Assembly (NCBI RefSeq): GCF_042854845.1
Contig: NZ_AP031498.1
Location: forward strand, 1,984,001 to 2,048,000
Origin: Maricurvus nonylphenolicus
GTDB lineage: Bacteria; Pseudomonadota; Gammaproteobacteria; Pseudomonadales; Cellvibrionaceae
DNA: 64,000 nucleotides
Direction: 5' to 3'
Shown: positions 43,104-51,522 of the stretch, piece by piece
How positions within the stretch are numbered: the first letter of the stretch is position 1
Layout of the letters: each line of letters starts with the position of its first letter
Program-made: the position numbers and the translations under genes
Notes under the pieces: generated by a model
Told to the model about the DNA's origin: nothing
Database searches by the model: none
What the model saw: only the letters and a program-made list of their open reading frames with translations

Positions 43104-44165
43104 ATGAGAGCCAAGAAACAACTGTTGTCTTTATGTGTGGGGTTGGCGTTGCTGCCAGTCGCTTCACTAGGGGTGAGTGAAGAGGATAAACCTAAAAAAT
43201 CCACGTCTATCTTCGCCGAGATGGAAAATCCTGAATTAACCGCTTTAGCCAAGCGTAAGCTGGATATGACGCTATTCTGTGCGCCGATTGCTAATGATGA
43301 AATCAAACAGGCTGTTTATGCAGACATGCGTGAGGCGAAGTGGGATCGTTTTGGTATGAGCTGTGCGCTGCAGTACGGTGGAGAAATTATCGAGGATGAT
43401 TGGCTGTCGGCCTTTGCCATTGAAGACAAGTTAAACCTGCTTGGTGATCATATTACGTATTTCGAAGTATTGGATAAACAGTATAACGCCCACTATCAGG
43501 GTGGCGATTTAACCATTGAGTTGGGATGGCGCTGGGAAAGAAACCGCATACAGGCGTTGAAACTCCTGGACGACGTTGAAATGTTTGAGCCGCTGATTCC
43601 GGAAATTACTGTACTGAAAGCAGCGTATACGCTGGCATCCACCATGCGGGAAAGTGACACACGGGAAATGATGGAGGCTTCAATAAAGGCAAGAGGCCTA
43701 TTGGATGGTGTCGTTGAAGATTCTCCTGAAGTCATTGATGGACTGCCGTTGTTAATGCTTGCCCAGTTGTTGCTGGCTCTGCCTGAATTCTCCGGTGGTG
43801 ATCCCATTAGGGCTATCGAGTTGTTAGAGCAGGGCATGGCGATTGATCCAGAAAACCTGTCTTTCCACCGTTGGTTGATCGAAGGGCTGGTCGCAGAGAG
43901 AGAGAATGCTGCTGCCATCGACATTTTACGCAAAGCGGCAGATGTACCTGTTGAAGCCTCTCACCCACAGGATTATGTGGATATGGCAAAGGTCCTGGGT
44001 GGTATTGCGGTGAGATTAGGCGAGAAAGATATCGCTGCGCACTTTAGCAAAAATCGCCAGCAATTACTGAGCAAGAAGCCTTATTTACTAGCGCGAAAAG
44101 CTCGAGCCAGTGTGGGGCACGGTGGTGCTAATCCGATTACCGGCGAATTGAAGAATGAGATTTAA
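43104..44165 (+). CDS. Secreted helical-repeat (TPR-like) protein of unknown function
   Basis: A 353-residue protein with a signal peptide (LLSLCVGLALLPVASLGVS) and mostly helical sequence. Segments such as LMLAQLLLALPEF..DPIRAIELLEQGMAIDPENLSFHRWLIEGL and ENAAAIDILRKAADV look like TPR-like helical pairs. Two Cys (in LFCAPI and GMSCAL) could form a disulfide. I do not recognise the family. It starts four bases after the MauG stop and ends before the beta-helix cytochrome, so it belongs to the same transcript. It may act as a scaffold for the redox proteins, which is inference. Confidence 0.7.
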   Translation: MRAKKQLLSLCVGLALLPVASLGVSEEDKPKKSTSIFAEMENPELTALAKRKLDMTLFCAPIANDEIKQAVYADMREAKWDRFGMSCALQYGGEIIEDDWLSAFAIEDKLNLLGDHITYFEVLDKQYNAHYQGGDLTIELGWRWERNRIQALKLLDDVEMFEPLIPEITVLKAAYTLASTMRESDTREMMEASIKARGLLDGVVEDSPEVIDGLPLLMLAQLLLALPEFSGGDPIRAIELLEQGMAIDPENLSFHRWLIEGLVAERENAAAIDILRKAADVPVEASHPQDYVDMAKVLGGIAVRLGEKDIAAHFSKNRQQLLSKKPYLLARKARASVGHGGANPITGELKNEI

Positions 44166-44178
44166 GGGGAACGTTAAA

Positions 44179-45552
44179 ATGAAAAACATGAAGACATTAT
44201 TCGCTATGGCTTTTACCGGCTTGGTATCGGTCAATGTATTGGCAGCCGATATTTTAGTAAAAGCGGGCACCTCTATTCAGGATGGTGTACGTAAAGCTCA
44301 GCCCGGTGACCGAGTATTGGTAGAGCCAGGCGTTTACCATGAATCTGTTTATGTCGATAAATCCAATATTATCTTAAAAGGCCTTGAGAAAGATGGTGAG
44401 TACGCCTGGCTTGACGGTCAGAACAAACTCAACGATGGCATTATTACCTCTGGACATTTTTCGGTGATCGATGGTTTCCGACTTAAGGGTTACAAGGGCA
44501 ATGCCATTATGACCCAGGGCGCCAATAACTTTGAAATCATCAATAACTATGTTGAAGGTGCCTTCTACGCGATCTTCCCACAGTACGGCAAAAATGGCCT
44601 GATCAAAGGCAATACCGTGATCGGGGCGGAAGATGCCGGTATTTACGTAGGCATGAGTGACAATATCGATGTTATCGAGAATGTTGCCTACGAAAATGTA
44701 ATGGGCCTGGAGTTTGAAAACTGTCGCAATGCCTTAATGGCAAACAACAAGGTGTACAACAATGCTACAGGTATCGCGTTAACCCTGATTCCTGGGCTGC
44801 CAGTAAAAGATGCCTACAACATCATCATTCGCGATAACGTGATTACCGATAATAACCATGAAAACTTTGCACCCGCCAGTTCCATTGCGGCCAATATCCC
44901 GCAAGGTATCGGCTTGCTGGTGGTTGGTCCGGATAATGTCACGGTAGAAAATAATGTGATTGAGGATAACGATGGTGCCGCCGTACTGGTAATGGATAAT
45001 CTGTCGTTTGGTTTAGCTCATGATTCCCAGGTTGACCCCTTCACCGATCAGGTGCGTATTATGCATAACCAGTGGAAAAACAACGGCACCAAACCGGTTG
45101 GCATTATGGCTGATCTGTTGATGAGCGCCGGTACTGGTTTTGAAGTTGTTGCCACAGGTAAAGAGAAAGATAGCTGTATTTTGCCGCAGAAGGATGTCAA
45201 CGCGATCGGTACTCGTCGTTGGGGTGAGTGTAATGCCGATATGAGTGTTGCCAATTACCAAACTGCTATGCTGGATGAACCGGTAGAATCCGAAGAATAC
45301 ACTGCAGAGCAGAAGGGACGTTTAACGTACCTGGCGGTATGTACTGGTTGTCACGCCTATGACTCTATTCTGCACGGTCCATCCGTGAAGTCGATTCAGG
45401 CCTTGTACGCTAATAAACCCGAAGCCATGGCGGCCTATGTGGCTGAACCGATTCAGAAACGTTCAGGTTTCCCGGAAATGCCACCACAGGCCTATCTGGG
45501 TGAAGAAACTCTTGATGCTATTGCCAACTATATTCTTTCTGATCTTAAGTAG
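44179..45552 (+). CDS. Right-handed beta-helix protein with C-terminal cytochrome c domain
   Basis: A 457-residue secreted protein. After the signal peptide (LFAMAFTGLVSVNVLA) come repeats of the NosD/parallel beta-helix type (residues about 25-320; e.g. NNFEIINNYVEGAFYAIF, NGLIKGNTVIGAEDAGIYVG, ALMANNKVYNNATGIAL). The C-terminal 90 residues hold a single heme site, C388-TGC-H392, with a candidate distal Met at 434 (FPEMPPQAYL), a class I cytochrome c. Beta-helix proteins bind polysaccharides or act as pectate lyase or epimerase folds; fusion to a cytochrome c is uncommon. ATG 44179 follows AAGGGGAA. It ends the four-gene run before a terminator. I infer a substrate-docking electron-transfer protein. 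Confidence 0.85.
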   Translation: MKNMKTLFAMAFTGLVSVNVLAADILVKAGTSIQDGVRKAQPGDRVLVEPGVYHESVYVDKSNIILKGLEKDGEYAWLDGQNKLNDGIITSGHFSVIDGFRLKGYKGNAIMTQGANNFEIINNYVEGAFYAIFPQYGKNGLIKGNTVIGAEDAGIYVGMSDNIDVIENVAYENVMGLEFENCRNALMANNKVYNNATGIALTLIPGLPVKDAYNIIIRDNVITDNNHENFAPASSIAANIPQGIGLLVVGPDNVTVENNVIEDNDGAAVLVMDNLSFGLAHDSQVDPFTDQVRIMHNQWKNNGTKPVGIMADLLMSAGTGFEVVATGKEKDSCILPQKDVNAIGTRRWGECNADMSVANYQTAMLDEPVESEEYTAEQKGRLTYLAVCTGCHAYDSILHGPSVKSIQALYANKPEAMAAYVAEPIQKRSGFPEMPPQAYLGEETLDAIANYILSDLK

Positions 45553-45605
45553 TGTCTATTCGATGATGACTTAGCTAATACTTGATCGTGTTCGCTCGCT
45601 TCTTA

Positions 45606-45634
45606 GGCCGCTGTTTACCCCGCGGCCTTTTTTT
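45606..45634 (+). terminator. Terminator of the cytochrome operon
   Basis: GGCCGC (45606-45611) and GCGGCC (45622-45627) with a 10-base loop and a run of seven T. It lies 54 bases after the beta-helix gene stop. Confidence 0.85.
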
Positions 45635-45657
45635 ATTTTGGCTATTTATTAATTCGG

Positions 45658-45692
45658 CAGTGGTTGTCAATTTTTGGTCCGATGCTGTCAAT
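45658..45692 (+). promoter_or_regulatory. Two CCG-N6-TCAA-type repeats ahead of the TonB receptor
   Basis: CAGTGGTTGTCAAT (45658-45671) and CCGATGCTGTCAAT (45679-45692), 21 bp apart, match the repeats in the AraC/cytochrome divergent region. They lie about 100-130 bp upstream of the receptor start and just after the terminator, so the receptor has its own promoter. Confidence 0.65.
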
Positions 45693-45789
45693 TTTCTAAT
45701 GGCTAACTCGGTTATTGTTTTTGCTGTAGTCAGAAACTCTGCAAAAGGGTGTGACTGCAAACAACTATAAAAACAGCTGGAGAGTTGGT

Positions 45790-48006
45790 ATGAGAGCCTT
45801 ATCTTTTAAGAAAAACGCCCTGTCTGTTGCCTTAGGCCTATTGGCCGCTGGCGCAACGCAAGCACAGGATATCTTTAGTCTCGAAGAGATCGTGGTAACT
45901 GCGCAGAAGCGTGAACAGAGCCTGCAGGATGTCGGGATTGCCATTAATGCCTTTGATGGTGAAACCATGGAAGCGATGGGTGTCGTTAGCAGTAATGAAA
46001 TCGCGGCAAAAACCCCTAACCTCAATATCATGTCACCAGCCGGTGAGGGCGGTGTGGTATCGGTGTATATTCGTGGCATTGGGTTGAATGACTTTGGATT
46101 GAACAATACCGGTCCTGTCGGCTTTTATGTGGACGACAGCGCTATAGGATCATCTAATGGTCAGTTAACAACCATGTTCGATATTGCCCGAGTGGAGGTC
46201 CTTAAAGGCCCGCAGGGTACCTTGTTTGGTCGTAATACCACCGGTGGTGCATTAAATATTGTGTCCAACAAACCCACCGATGAATTTGAAGCCTCTGTTA
46301 AGTTAAGTGCTGGTACTTATGGTTACTTAAAAACCGAAGGTATGGTCTCGGGCAGTCTGACAGATACCGTTAATGCCCGTTTAGCGCTGGTCAACTACAC
46401 CTCTGACGGTTATATCGAAAACCTCAGTACCGGTGATGAAGTTGAGAAGGAGAACTTCGCAGGCCGCCTGTTATTTGATATTACGCCGACCGATGATTTT
46501 TCGGTTCTGGTGAATATTCACGGTTCACGTAACGACAGCGATTCTGATCTTTATGGTTTAACGTCGGACAGTGATTTTTATGAAGGAACCCATGGCGATA
46601 AAGATTACACCATCAACGTTGATACCTTGGGTGGCAGCATCAAGGCTGAGTACGATATTAATGATTCACTCTCCTTAACCTCGATTACCTCTTATGACGA
46701 CCTAAGCAAGCGTCACAATGAAGAAGGTGATATGACGCCGCTGGAGTTGATTGAGTTCCAATTTAATGTAGACACCCACACCTTTGCCCAGGAACTCCGT
46801 TTAAATGGTGAGTCTGATGCTATGCATTGGGTTGCCGGTTTGTACTACTTAACGGAAACGACTAACTGGAAGACGATCTCTTATTCTGGCGATCTGCCAC
46901 TGGACCCGGTTAACTTTCCTCTGGGCCCTTTCCTGGGAGAGAGTGTCGGTGAAGGTCATCAAGAGCTGACAACCCAGGCGATCTTTGGTCAGGTAGAATA
47001 TGAACTGGCTGAAGACTGGACCTTAACCGTTGGTGGCCGTTATACCCAGCTAGACGTTGACATCGACTACAGCGCAAATATTCCCAACTTTGCGCTTTAC
47101 ACCCCGTTTGTCTCCTCGGTTGATTATAGCGATGATCTTACCAATGAAGAGTTTTCTGGCAAGGTCGCATTGAACTATTTCGCCGATGAAGATGTGATGT
47201 ACTACGGCTCCATCACCCGTGGTTTTAAAGGCGGCGGTTTTAATGGTGGTGCTGGTGCGGATCTGGCTAACTATGTCGCAACAGCAGAATATGATCCCGA
47301 AATTCTTACCGCTTATGAATTAGGCCTGAAGTCAACCTTGTTGGATGGCACCATGCGTTTAAATGCGGCGGTCTTCTACTATGACTACGAAGATGCCCAA
47401 GTCTTTAACAGTATTGCTGATCCAATTACTGACTTGCCTCGCACCAGTATTGAAAATGCCAAAGCCCTGGAACTTTATGGTCTTGACCTGGATGTAACCT
47501 GGCAGCCAACTGAAGCGCTGTTTATTCAGGCCGGTGTTGGTTACACCCACTCTGAGTTTGATGATTTTGATTTAACTGTGCCTTTACTGTCTGGTACCGG
47601 CAGCACAGACCTGAGTGGCGAAACGCCGCAAAATACGCCGGAGTGGAGTGCAACATTGTTAGCCAACTACACCTGGACGCTGGGCGATAATGGCATTTTG
47701 ATGGCGCAGGTTGATGGCACTTATCAGAGTGAAGTCTTCTTCAGTAATGGCACTATTGTTACCGCTGGCGATCCCAGCAGCTATGATCGCAACGAAGATA
47801 TTGGCCAAGCTGGATATTCCCTGTGGAATGCCCGTTTAGCCTGGTTCGATAGTAGTGAGCAAATTGAAGTAGCCCTGTGGGGTAAAAACCTGGGTGACAA
47901 AGAGTATGCCTCTTACATGTTCGAGCTAACCGACGTGGTTGGCGGCGATCAGGTAATGCGTGGCACACCTCGTACCTACGGCGTTGATGTGAAATACAAC
48001 TTCTAG
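45790..48006 (+). CDS. TonB-dependent outer-membrane receptor (system-linked)
   Basis: A 738-residue receptor with signal peptide (LSVALGLLAAGATQA), a TonB box region EEIVVTAQKREQSL, a plug domain with VYIRGIGLNDFGLNNTG and LKGPQGTLFGRNTTGGALNI, and a 22-strand-type barrel ending in an aromatic residue (KYNF). It resembles receptors of the catabolic (not siderophore) group found in BD1-7 and sphingomonads, which import hydrophobic or glycan substrates. ATG 45790 has GGAG seven bases upstream. The shared repeats with the AraC gene make it the likely uptake arm of the cytochrome/MauG block. Confidence 0.94.
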   Translation: MRALSFKKNALSVALGLLAAGATQAQDIFSLEEIVVTAQKREQSLQDVGIAINAFDGETMEAMGVVSSNEIAAKTPNLNIMSPAGEGGVVSVYIRGIGLNDFGLNNTGPVGFYVDDSAIGSSNGQLTTMFDIARVEVLKGPQGTLFGRNTTGGALNIVSNKPTDEFEASVKLSAGTYGYLKTEGMVSGSLTDTVNARLALVNYTSDGYIENLSTGDEVEKENFAGRLLFDITPTDDFSVLVNIHGSRNDSDSDLYGLTSDSDFYEGTHGDKDYTINVDTLGGSIKAEYDINDSLSLTSITSYDDLSKRHNEEGDMTPLELIEFQFNVDTHTFAQELRLNGESDAMHWVAGLYYLTETTNWKTISYSGDLPLDPVNFPLGPFLGESVGEGHQELTTQAIFGQVEYELAEDWTLTVGGRYTQLDVDIDYSANIPNFALYTPFVSSVDYSDDLTNEEFSGKVALNYFADEDVMYYGSITRGFKGGGFNGGAGADLANYVATAEYDPEILTAYELGLKSTLLDGTMRLNAAVFYYDYEDAQVFNSIADPITDLPRTSIENAKALELYGLDLDVTWQPTEALFIQAGVGYTHSEFDDFDLTVPLLSGTGSTDLSGETPQNTPEWSATLLANYTWTLGDNGILMAQVDGTYQSEVFFSNGTIVTAGDPSSYDRNEDIGQAGYSLWNARLAWFDSSEQIEVALWGKNLGDKEYASYMFELTDVVGGDQVMRGTPRTYGVDVKYNF

Positions 48007-48056
48007 TTTCTCTCCATATCTACCTGTAATACAAGCTTTGTGTGGATATGCTCTTA

Positions 48057-48083
48057 CCCGCTCCAATTAGGAGCGGGCTTTTT
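48057..48083 (+). terminator. Terminator of the TonB receptor gene
   Basis: CCCGCTCC (48057-48064), loop AATTA, GGAGCGGG (48070-48077), then CTTTTTC. Confidence 0.9.
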
Positions 48084-48155
48084 CTTCTTCGCTCCAACTA
48101 AACCGTTTGTCAGCCGCAATGGCTAAAAATAACTTAGACAACCATGAGGCAAACA

Positions 48156-49655
48156 ATGAAATACCAACAACCTGAATTTAAAGCCCAATACCTGAACTTT
48201 ATTGGTGGTGAATGGACTGCTCCAGTGGGCGGCCAATACTTTGATGATATCTCCCCGGTTAACGGAGAGGTATTTACCCAGGTGGCACGATCCTCTGCAC
48301 AAGACCTTGAATTGGCTCTTGACGCCGCCCATGCCGCGAAAACCGCTTGGGGGTCCACTTCTGCTACAGATCGCTCAAACATCTTGTTAAAAATTGCTGA
48401 TCGTATCGAGCAGCATATTGAAACTCTGGCCGTGATTGAAACCTGGGAAAACGGTAAGCCGGTTAGGGAAACCCTGGGTGCAGATATTCCCCTTATTGTT
48501 GATCACTTCCGTTACTTTGCCGGTTGTATTCGCGCGCAGGAAGGTTCGGCCGCCGATCTGAATGCGGATATGGTGTCCTATCACTTTCATGAGCCTCTTG
48601 GCGTTGTGGGTCAAATCATTCCCTGGAATTTCCCACTGTTAATGGCCGCCTGGAAGCTGGCCCCAGCTTTGGCCGCTGGTAACTGTGTGGTACTCAAGCC
48701 CGCAGAACAAACCCCAGTCTCTATTCTGTGTCTGATCCAGTTGATTGAAGATCTACTACCACCGGGTACGGTTAATATCGTTAACGGGTTTGGTACTGAA
48801 GTGGGTCAGGCATTGGCCAATAGCACACGCATTGCCAAACTGGCCTTTACCGGCTCAACCCCGGTGGGTATTAACATTATGAAGGCAGCCGCCAGTAATT
48901 TGATTCCTTCTACGGTAGAGCTCGGTGGTAAATCCCCGAATATTTTCTTCGAAGATATTGTTCAGCATGACGATGAATACCTGGATAAGTGTATCGAAGG
49001 CCTGCTGCTGGGTTTCTTTAACCAGGGCGAAGTCTGTACCTGTCCATCACGTGCGCTGGTGCAGAAAAGTATCTACCGGGAATTTATGGAAAAGGTGGTG
49101 GTTCGCGCCTTGGAAATCAAGCAGGGCGATCCGTTGGATACCGACACCATGGTCGGCGCACAGGCTTCTGCGCAGCAACTGGATAAAATCCTGTCTTATA
49201 TGGATGTAGCCAGAGAAGAGGGCGCTGAATTCCTGCTGGGTGGTGAGCGTCAAATTCTGGGCGGAGAATTAGCCAACGGTTACTACGTGCAGCCTACGCT
49301 TCTAAAAGGTCACAACAAAATGCGTGTGTTCCAGGAAGAAATCTTTGGCCCAACCTTGGCGGTAACAACGTTTGAAGATGAAACCGAAGCCCTGGCGATT
49401 GCTAACGATACCGAATTTGGTTTGGGCGCCGGAGTGTGGACCCGAGATATCAATCGTGCTTTCCGTATGGGGCGAGGTATTGAAGCGGGTAGAGTATGGA
49501 CCAACTGCTATCACAGCTATCCGGCGCATGCGGCCTTTGGCGGTTACAAAAAATCTGGCGTTGGGCGGGAAACCCATAAGATGGTCTTGTCCCACTATCA
49601 GCAAACCAAAAACCTGTTGGTTAGTTATGGCAATCAAGCCCAGGGTTTTTTCTAA
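48156..49655 (+). CDS. ExaC-like NAD-dependent aldehyde dehydrogenase
   Basis: A 499-residue ALDH. NFIGGEW near the start, the NAD site FTGSTPVGI, the base Glu in VELGGKSPN and the nucleophile Cys in FNQGEVCTCPSRAL are present. The NQGEVCTCPSR context is that of the ExaC/AldB type, which oxidises acetaldehyde and other small aliphatic aldehydes. ATG 48156 lies six bases after GAGG; ATG 48144 is less likely. It is separated from the TonB receptor by a terminator and has no CCG-N6-TCAA repeat upstream, so it may be a linked neighbour rather than a member of the AraC regulon. Confidence 0.93.
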   Translation: MKYQQPEFKAQYLNFIGGEWTAPVGGQYFDDISPVNGEVFTQVARSSAQDLELALDAAHAAKTAWGSTSATDRSNILLKIADRIEQHIETLAVIETWENGKPVRETLGADIPLIVDHFRYFAGCIRAQEGSAADLNADMVSYHFHEPLGVVGQIIPWNFPLLMAAWKLAPALAAGNCVVLKPAEQTPVSILCLIQLIEDLLPPGTVNIVNGFGTEVGQALANSTRIAKLAFTGSTPVGINIMKAAASNLIPSTVELGGKSPNIFFEDIVQHDDEYLDKCIEGLLLGFFNQGEVCTCPSRALVQKSIYREFMEKVVVRALEIKQGDPLDTDTMVGAQASAQQLDKILSYMDVAREEGAEFLLGGERQILGGELANGYYVQPTLLKGHNKMRVFQEEIFGPTLAVTTFEDETEALAIANDTEFGLGAGVWTRDINRAFRMGRGIEAGRVWTNCYHSYPAHAAFGGYKKSGVGRETHKMVLSHYQQTKNLLVSYGNQAQGFF

Positions 49656-49673
49656 GAAAAACTGAGAGAAAAG

Positions 49674-49695
49674 AACCGGCCTTAGCGCCGGTTTT
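49674..49695 (+). terminator. Terminator after the ExaC-like gene
   Basis: AACCGGC (49674-49680) and GCCGGTT (49687-49693) form a stem with a 6-base loop, followed by a short T run. Confidence 0.7.
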
Positions 49696-49803
49696 GAAGG
49701 CTTACAAATCTTAAAACTATAGTCGTTTGGTAGGCGTTAACTTTGCGCTAAAGTTAATCTCAATCAATTTCCTATTCATTTTTACATTGGAACCAACATC
49801 CAT

Positions 49804-50421
49804 ATGGCTGATATCACCATCCGACCTGCAACCCCAGAAGATGCTCATCTAACTGCGGCACTGATGTACAGCTCCGGCCCCAAAGCCTTTGACTATGTAT
49901 TTGCCAACCAGCAACCTGAGGGCAGTCTGGATTTTCTGCATTGGATGTTTATGCAAGACAAGGGCATGTTCAGTTATCGCAATCACTGGGTGGCTGAAGT
50001 GGATGGCAAGGTATTGGGGCTGATTGGGTCTTTTACCAAATCCACGATAGATAAAGGCATGTTGGCTACTTCCTTGGGCACCATTCGTTATCTGGGCTTG
50101 ATTCAGGGGTTGAAGGCTTTGGCCAAAGGTATGCGATTTGAATACCAGTTGGTCAAACCGCCGAAAAAGGATTGCCTGTATATAGCCCATGTAGGTGTTA
50201 CGCCAGAAAGCCGCGGTTTGGGGTTGGGTTCGAAGATGATTGCCCATGTGGAATCCCTGGCCCGAGAGCAGGGCATTGGCAAGTTAAGCCTGGACGTCTC
50301 GGTGATCAATCCCCGCGCGCAACAACTCTACGAGCGCTTATCCTTCAAAGTATTGGGTGAGCAGCAAAGCTACACCCCGGATCTGGATAATCACCGCTAT
50401 ATGGAATACCTACTTAGCTAA
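49804..50421 (+). CDS. GNAT-family N-acetyltransferase
   Basis: A 205-residue protein with the GNAT acetyl-CoA loop VGVTPESRGLGLGSKMI (the R/Q-x-x-G-x-G/A motif is RGLGLG) followed by KLSLDVSVINPRAQQLYERLSFKVLG. It would acetylate an amine or other nucleophile, substrate unknown. An N-terminal insertion (about residues 30-70) distinguishes it from RimI. It is single-gene, ahead of a REP element. Confidence 0.9.
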   Translation: MADITIRPATPEDAHLTAALMYSSGPKAFDYVFANQQPEGSLDFLHWMFMQDKGMFSYRNHWVAEVDGKVLGLIGSFTKSTIDKGMLATSLGTIRYLGLIQGLKALAKGMRFEYQLVKPPKKDCLYIAHVGVTPESRGLGLGSKMIAHVESLAREQGIGKLSLDVSVINPRAQQLYERLSFKVLGEQQSYTPDLDNHRYMEYLLS

Positions 50422-50431
50422 CTCTGATCCG

Positions 50432-50456
50432 CCATTCCCGTGGAAACGGGAATCCA
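50432..50456. repeat. REP-like palindrome
   Basis: CATTCCCGTGGAAACGGGAAT, an 8-bp stem with short loop; same family as the elements at 13083 and 13201. Confidence 0.75.
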
Positions 50457-50565
50457 TACGTAGTTTCGTAAGGTTTAAGTTTATTAATGCAAGGAACAAA
50501 ATTTAGGGGGGAGTGAGCCTGTGAGCCTGCAAAAGGGCAGGCACTGAAGTCGTGGTCCAGTCTAT

Positions 50566-50799
50566 TTAAGCCCAGCCTATCGCCGACGCAGATCGGGTGC
50601 GTTCGAGATAAACGTGCTCAATACGGCCACTTTTGGGGTGTTTGGAATGGCGGAAGTTATGATGGTCAGCGCTTGAACCCATATATTCCCAGGTCAGGCC
50701 CTGGTTGATGCAAAGGGGATCGCCGTCATTCAGTGGATCATCAGCGAGCTGCTGCCACATTTCTTCCCATTCCGGGTGGGTACCGTCCAGGTATTCCAC
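50566..50799 (-). CDS. Small conserved-looking protein of 77 residues
   Basis: A 77-codon frame starting at GTG 50799 with AGAGGA nine bases upstream. The product is acidic and rich in His/Trp in the middle (YLDGTHPEWEEMWQQLADD, then SSADHHNFRHSKHP). No membrane segment or signal peptide. I do not recognise a family. It occupies its own slot, divergent from the merR gene, so it is more credible than the antisense shadows. Function unknown. Confidence 0.55.
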   Translation of the reverse strand: MEYLDGTHPEWEEMWQQLADDPLNDGDPLCINQGLTWEYMGSSADHHNFRHSKHPKSGRIEHVYLERTRSASAIGWA

Positions 50800-51034
50800 A
50801 GATTGTTTTCCTCTGTACTTAACTGTACTAACTTATCGTTATAGTTATTCCCTTTATTCATCTCTAACTATTTGATTAATAAAGAGATATTCACGTCCTA
50901 ATGTGATTTTGTACATACATCAGGCGCCATTCTAGCAAACTATTTGGCATTTGGTAACAAATCCTGTCGCTTCAATCACTTATCCTGACTGTTAGGTCAT
51001 TCTTTACGATTAAATATTGATCAAAATTAATGGG

Positions 51035-51065
51035 TTGACCTTACAGTAGCTGTAAGGTTTAAAGT
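51035..51065 (+). promoter_or_regulatory. MerR-type promoter with 19-bp spacer and perfect dyad
   Basis: -35 TTGACC (51035-51040) and -10 TAAAGT (51060-51065) are separated by 19 bp, longer than the usual 17, which is the hallmark of MerR-activated promoters. The spacer holds the perfect dyad ACCTTACAG-TAG-CTGTAAGGT (51038-51058), like CueR and related operators. It drives the merR-permease-DUF3703 operon by autoregulation. Confidence 0.85.
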
Positions 51066-51093
51066 ACTTCATAGTCGTAATGAAACGGGAGCA

Positions 51094-51522
51094 ATGTCTG
51101 TGAATATCAGTGAGGCAGCCAGGCAATCTGGCTTAACCAGCAAGACCATCCGCTATTACGAGCAAATTGAGTTAATCAAACCTGTGCGTAGTGAAAATGG
51201 CTACCGTGACTACAGTGATCACGACCTGGACACGTTAAAGTTTTTGCAGCGTGCTCGTGCGACCGGCTTTGGCCTGGATGAATGCCGGCAGCTGCTGGAG
51301 CTGTACCAAAATCCTCAGCGCCGCAGCCAGCATGTAAAAAGTCTGGTGCAGGAAAAATTAACCCAGGTCGATGCACAGTTAAAAGAGTTACAAGCCATGC
51401 GCGATACCTTGGCCACCATGGTATCCCACTGTGCCGGCGATGAAGGGCCGGTGTGCGCCATTATTGATGAGCTGGCTCATGGTGAAGATCTAGATATAGA
51501 AGGTAAGGAGAAAACACAATGA
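51094..51522 (+). CDS. CueR-type MerR transcriptional activator
   Basis: A 142-residue MerR protein: N-terminal HTH (ISEAARQSGLTSKTIRYYEQIELI), dimer helix, and a metal-binding loop with C113-x7-C121 (CAGDEGPVC). CueR binds Cu(I) through C112 and C120 in the same spacing, so a monovalent coinage-metal sensor (Cu, Ag or Au) is likely. It is the first gene after a 19-bp-spacer promoter and overlaps the permease start by four bases (ATGA). Zinc or cadmium sensors have different ligand sets. Confidence 0.92.
   Translation: MSVNISEAARQSGLTSKTIRYYEQIELIKPVRSENGYRDYSDHDLDTLKFLQRARATGFGLDECRQLLELYQNPQRRSQHVKSLVQEKLTQVDAQLKELQAMRDTLATMVSHCAGDEGPVCAIIDELAHGEDLDIEGKEKTQ

Noticed and set aside
45601..45760. 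Small plus- and minus-strand frames at 45575-45770
   Set aside because: They overlap a terminator and the AraC-type repeats and have no ribosome site; regulatory sequence explains them better.
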